From Rhodospirillales bacterium (GTDB lineage Bacteria; Pseudomonadota; Alphaproteobacteria; UBA828): 32,292 nt of DNA. The position numbers and the translations under genes are program-made. Position 1 is the first letter of the stretch, and each line of letters starts with the position of its first letter. The stretch covers positions 1-32,292 of the forward strand of contig JAPPMY010000120.1 of the NCBI GenBank assembly GCA_028818855.1, in the 5' to 3' direction. Positions 28,840-32,292 of the stretch are shown here, piece after piece. The notes under the pieces were generated by a model, which was not told the DNA's origin, searched no databases, and saw only the letters and a program-made list of their open reading frames with translations.

Positions 28840-31572
28840 CTATGCCCTCCGGCGGCCCCGCTTGCGGGGAAAGAGGAAGATGCGCGCCTCCCGGCTCAAC
28901 CCGTCGCGGAGGCCCGCCTCCTCGCACTTGCGGGCGCTGCGGTCCAGGTTGTGCCGAATCTCCGGCTCCGCTCTCGCCACCTCCGCCACCTCTATCAGCA
29001 GCGGAGACAGGACCCCGCGCAACCAGTGCCGGTCGATCAAGCCTTCCAGCGTCTCCAGCTCACGTCTCGCCTCGTCGTCGAACAACGAGCCCTGGCAAGG
29101 CTCTCCCGGCAATCCCGCCTGCAGGCCGACCCGCAGCGCATCCAGGAACGCGTCGAGAGACGGTTCTTCGCCGGGCGGCTCTTCCTCGGGTCCCAGCATC
29201 TCGTCCAGCAGGCTGGAGAGCGGTCCCGGAACATCTCCGCCGAACAGCGGATCGGGCGGGTCCAGAAGCCCGAAGTCGAACGTCTGAAGCGCTTCGCGCA
29301 GGATGCCCGCGGTGACCCGGGCAAGCCGCTCGGTACCCGCCCGCAGGCGCTCACGCTCGGACGGAGCTGCCGCCTCCAGCGCCTCCACGAAGCGCCTGGA
29401 ATCGTGATCGTCGCCCTCCTGGTAGCGGATCACCGCCAGGTAGAGCAGCAGCAACGAATCACGCTCCGCCTTGTCCATCCTGGACAGGCGGAGCCCGATC
29501 TCGACCCGCACGGCAGCGCGGCCGCCGCAGTCCAGCAGGATGTCGAAGACATCCAGCAGACCCTCGTCCTGCTGGCCGCGCATGATCGCGCCCCACCAGT
29601 CGGCCAGGACCGGGGCGACGTGAAGACGGCCGTAGAGGATCCGAAAAGCCGCAGGAAGCGGCGCGAGCAGAGCGGCCGCCTCCTCCGCATCGATCTCGCC
29701 GATCATGGGCGCCCTCAGAGCCAGAAGGCCTCGCACGGCGCGCGTCATCTCGGGCGTGACGTTCTTGACGGCACTGTTCTCTTCCAGCTCGTGAAGCAGC
29801 AGCGCCAGGGTCTTGACCTGACCGGCGGGAGGCAGGGCGGACAGACGGGGAGCCACCACCGCTGCGGCATCCCCGCCCGATGACACCAGGTCCAGCAGAA
29901 GCCTCTTCACCGGCGCGACATCGGCAAGCCGGGGCCACCCCAACGCTTCGGCCCGCTGCAAGTCCCGGGCCGCCAACTCGAACCGTCCGCTCTTGCGGCT
30001 CTGGTCCGACGACTTGAGGAAGCCCACCGCCTGCAGGCCGACAATGCGATCATCGTGCGGAGCGCGCCGCCGGGCTTCGGCAAGGGCCTCCTCCGCCCGC
30101 CGGTATGCATTGCCGGCATAGTGAAGCTCGGTCAACTCAAGCCAGGGCTCCGCATCCTCGGGAAAACGGGCCGCCGTCTCTTCCAGCACCCGCCGCAGGC
30201 GGTTCCGATCCTGCCTGCGGCCCCGCAACAGCTCCGCCAGAAAGCGATGGCCGTCGCGGTTGCCGGGATCGGCCAGGAGGCTCGCCTCCATCAGATCGGC
30301 AAACACCGTCTCTGCCTCGAAGCTCCGCCCATCGAGAAGCACGATCAACTCCCGTACCTTCGGGGCCGGCAGAAAATCCGGCTGCACGCTCCGATGCCCG
30401 CTCCTCGCCAGAGCCTCGTATACGCGGCCCCGAACCAGGGCATGATCCCCGGACCGGGGAAACTCCTCGTAAAGACGGCCCAGCAGTGAGGTCGCCGCGC
30501 CGGGGTTCCATGGGCCCAGGGAGGCCTGTTGGAGAACCAGTCCGATCCTGGCCACCAGGCCGTGAACCCGTCTGGCCGGCAGAAGATGCTGTGCCAGCCG
30601 CTCCACCGCGCCCATGGAGAGATGGCTCCGCGCGGTGGCCAGGCCCGCAATCTGCACCAGATCGACAAGAGCCGGCAGGGGATCGTCGGGGCTGAGAGCC
30701 TCGGCCAGGCGGCTCATCAGGCGCTCGATGACCCGCGTCCGCTCGTTCCTGCGAAGGGCTTGGCGCAGCGCCTCGCCCAGCTCCGAGACCGTCGTGCCGT
30801 CCGTTCCCAGGGCCCGCTGCGCCATGGCCGGGCCGCCCTTGCCGCCGCCCCCGCCGGCACGCCGCAACTCGGCGACGATGCCGGCAAGCGCGAAGTTCTC
30901 GGGCAGCAGGTCCACCGCCCGGAGCAGGCCGTGATCGTCGCCGGCCCCGAAACACGCCATCGCCTTGCAGAACACCCGCCACGCCGCGAACGGCGAGCGC
31001 CGGTGCAGCCCCCGCAGCAGATCGGCCGCGCGCTCCCACTCTCCCGCGTCCATCGCGTCGAGACCGCGCTTGACGTGGTCTGCGTCGCGGCGAAGCGCAT
31101 GGCTTTCGTCGAGGGCGTCCAGGCTCGCCCAGCACCGCCGCATCACCAGCCGGTCAGCCAGCAGGCGTTCCGCCTCGGCGAACGGCGATCCCGCCGTCAG
31201 GTATGCCGCGTAGGTTGCGACCGCATCGCCCGCGTCGAGCTGGCCGAGGTAGCACACCAGGTCTTCCTCTCCCAGCGCGCCGGCGGGGATGGACGACCGC
31301 TGCTCGGCGGCCCGCGCGCGCATGGCGGCCGCCTCCCTCTTCTGGCCCCTCCGGGCCAGTTGGCCGGCCCGCTGCGTCAGGGCGCAGAAGTGCAGGCACG
31401 CCTTCCCCGCCGGATCGTGCTCCCCGTCCGGCACCCGCTTCAGGAGATCGAGGGCGCCGCGGGCGTCCCCGCTGGCCAGCCGCCGCCGCGCCTGATCCAT
31501 CTGTTCGGCGGCGGAGACCTTGCCCGGCCGCCTGCGCCTACGCCCCTTGCGGTTGTGCTTCCTGGACGCCAT
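28840..31572 (-). CDS. Large helical-repeat (TPR-like) protein leading the Hsp70 operon
   Basis: 910 residues, not assigned to a named family. Most of it is a chain of amphipathic helix pairs resembling tetratricopeptide repeats (for example ARRRLASGDARGALDLLKRV near the start, DAGEWERAADLLRGL, and AEPWLELTELHYAGNAYRRA in the middle), consistent with an alpha-solenoid scaffold. Both ends are strongly basic: RKHNRKGRRRRRPGK at residues 4-18 and FPRKRGRRRA at the C-terminus, suggesting RNA, ribosome or DNA contact. A Gly-rich hinge (GGGGGKGG) lies near residue 240. No signal peptide or membrane segment is seen, so it is cytosolic. The ribosome site is weak. Inference: client-recognition platform or scaffold for the chaperone set. 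Confidence 0.8.
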   Translation of the reverse strand: MASRKHNRKGRRRRRPGKVSAAEQMDQARRRLASGDARGALDLLKRVPDGEHDPAGKACLHFCALTQRAGQLARRGQKREAAAMRARAAEQRSSIPAGALGEEDLVCYLGQLDAGDAVATYAAYLTAGSPFAEAERLLADRLVMRRCWASLDALDESHALRRDADHVKRGLDAMDAGEWERAADLLRGLHRRSPFAAWRVFCKAMACFGAGDDHGLLRAVDLLPENFALAGIVAELRRAGGGGGKGGPAMAQRALGTDGTTVSELGEALRQALRRNERTRVIERLMSRLAEALSPDDPLPALVDLVQIAGLATARSHLSMGAVERLAQHLLPARRVHGLVARIGLVLQQASLGPWNPGAATSLLGRLYEEFPRSGDHALVRGRVYEALARSGHRSVQPDFLPAPKVRELIVLLDGRSFEAETVFADLMEASLLADPGNRDGHRFLAELLRGRRQDRNRLRRVLEETAARFPEDAEPWLELTELHYAGNAYRRAEEALAEARRRAPHDDRIVGLQAVGFLKSSDQSRKSGRFELAARDLQRAEALGWPRLADVAPVKRLLLDLVSSGGDAAAVVAPRLSALPPAGQVKTLALLLHELEENSAVKNVTPEMTRAVRGLLALRAPMIGEIDAEEAAALLAPLPAAFRILYGRLHVAPVLADWWGAIMRGQQDEGLLDVFDILLDCGGRAAVRVEIGLRLSRMDKAERDSLLLLYLAVIRYQEGDDHDSRRFVEALEAAAPSERERLRAGTERLARVTAGILREALQTFDFGLLDPPDPLFGGDVPGPLSSLLDEMLGPEEEPPGEEPSLDAFLDALRVGLQAGLPGEPCQGSLFDDEARRELETLEGLIDRHWLRGVLSPLLIEVAEVARAEPEIRHNLDRSARKCEEAGLRDGLSREARIFLFPRKRGRRRA

Positions 31573-32171
31573 GCCCGCTTGCCCTGCCGCCCCCTCAACC
31601 CTCGATGCTCATGCAGGAGCCTCGGCCGGGGTCGCGAGCAGGTGCCTCCCCGTACGCGGCGCAACGCTGCAGGATCCGCGACGCCCAATCCCGACTGTGC
31701 ATGGAAATCGACTCTCCCTCGGGTCGACGCGCACGGCCTCCAATGGCCGGAGTTGCCGCAGCCTTGGGGTGCGTCGGCAGGCGATCATATCCACGACGCC
31801 ATCTCGGTGGTAGGCCGCGCCGTCGCCGATGCCGTCGCCTGCCCGTCCATGAGGCCGGTGAGCGCCGGGCTCGCTCTTCTTGCCGATCGGTACGGGGGGC
31901 GCCTCGCCGCGACGGTGGTTGCCCGGCAGGTCGGAGGGGCGCCCCTCTGTCGCCGAGTGGTCGTGGGATTGTTCGCCGAAAACAGCACCGAGGTACGTAC
32001 CGCCGGCCCGCCTTCCGGCATCGCGACGCCGCAGCCGCAGCCGACCCGCGCCACGTCCGTGCTTGTGCGCCAACGAGAGGGAGAGTTTGGCCTGGAGCGG
32101 GGCGGCGGGGGCGGTCGTTCCAGAGCGAGGCCGTCCCTCGCCTTCCAACCATCCACCAGGCGGGGGGCGTC
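31573..32171. other. 600-bp region between divergent units, no supported gene
   Basis: This stretch should hold the promoter of the Hsp70 operon (minus strand), but I found no convincing sigma70 or heat-shock promoter and no CIRCE element. Long frames on the minus strand (31609-32148 and 31785-32222) are Arg/Pro/Gly-rich, show no domain and look like GC-rich chance frames. Confidence 0.45.
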
Positions 32172-32292
32172 ATGCAGATCGGCAGCGCGCAGCGCGGCAA
32201 CACCGAAACGTACTTGGTCCACATCTTCGGGCGCGGTCTCGAGGACGACCGCTACGTCGTCGAGCGCTTCCGCTCGGCGGCCGACGGCGCGA
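32172..32292 (+). CDS. Start of an unrecognised plus-strand gene (cut by window edge)
   Basis: An ATG at 32172 opens a frame that runs off the window; its first residues are MQIGSAQRGNTETYLVHIFG and then a charged stretch (LEDDRYVVERFRSA). Nearly all codons end in G or C, as in the true genes here, and a purine-rich GGCGGGGGGC precedes the ATG, so coding is likely. Only 40 residues are visible and I do not recognise the family. Confidence 0.5.
   Translation, partial: MQIGSAQRGNTETYLVHIFGRGLEDDRYVVERFRSAADGA

Noticed and set aside
32173..32205. Resemblance of the minus-strand end (GCTGCCGATCT) to a sequencing-adapter end
   Set aside because: Matches only over the last ~16 bases with mismatches, and the adapter body is absent; the plus-strand frame has normal codon use.
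31609..32222. Minus-strand frames possibly resembling a PAAR-like protein
   Set aside because: Only scattered His/Gly/Asp stretches in different frames; no continuous PAAR repeat pattern in any one frame.

Overview
The window is GC-rich (close to 70% G+C by eye, with a few lower-GC patches) and almost fully coding. The best guess is an alphaproteobacterium, perhaps Rhodospirillales-like. It carries the aerobic cobaltochelatase pair cobS/cobT next to a J-domain gene. The RpoA N-terminus reads [15 protein letters not shown], as in alphaproteobacteria. PccB/PccA-type acyl-CoA carboxylase and creatinase genes also fit. The assignment rests on family recognition only; no 16S or other RNA gene is present.

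Layout. (1) 1-634: a thiamine-diphosphate enzyme (minus strand, cut by the window edge). (2) 747-2098: a lower-GC Fic gene bracketed by two ungapped ~98-bp direct repeats. (3) 2166-3975: a Tat-exported dienelactone hydrolase-like protein and a 3-hydroxyacyl-CoA dehydrogenase-family protein (plus). (4) 4000-7552: J-domain gene, cobS, cobT (minus). (5) 7684-8115: a small ribbon-helix-helix + RAMA/DUF4357-like protein with its own promoter. (6) 8375-12761: a minus-strand catabolic operon of cytochrome P450, RraA-family protein, HAD type II hydrolase and GMC oxidoreductase. (7) 12762-14495: a gene-poor, lower-GC stretch with one 93-residue gene. (8) 14496-19340: creatinase, then pccB-pccA (plus). 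(9) 19497-21832: rpsM-rpsK-rpoA-rplQ, the end of the large ribosomal-protein cluster but without secY/adk upstream. (10) 21876-25020: gcdH-otnK-otnC, translationally coupled (minus). (11) 25506-31572: six minus-strand genes packed with gaps of 3-5 nt or overlaps: a 910-residue helical-repeat protein, a J-like protein, a GrpE-like protein, an Hsp70, a zinc-ribbon protein and a small winged-helix protein. (12) 31573-32292: a non-coding stretch and the start of an unrecognised plus-strand gene.

The most interesting unit is the six-gene Hsp70 operon. It is a self-contained chaperone set with its own J-like protein and exchange factor, but the J protein has HPP in place of the obligatory HPD. The set is led by a large solenoid protein with basic ends, and it finishes with two small proteins that look like nucleic-acid or partner binders. 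It is clearly not the housekeeping dnaK-dnaJ operon, and its client is unknown. The second signal is the repeat-bracketed Fic cassette. The third is the relocated ribosomal alpha-operon with a strong leader hairpin between a biotin carboxylase gene and rpsM.
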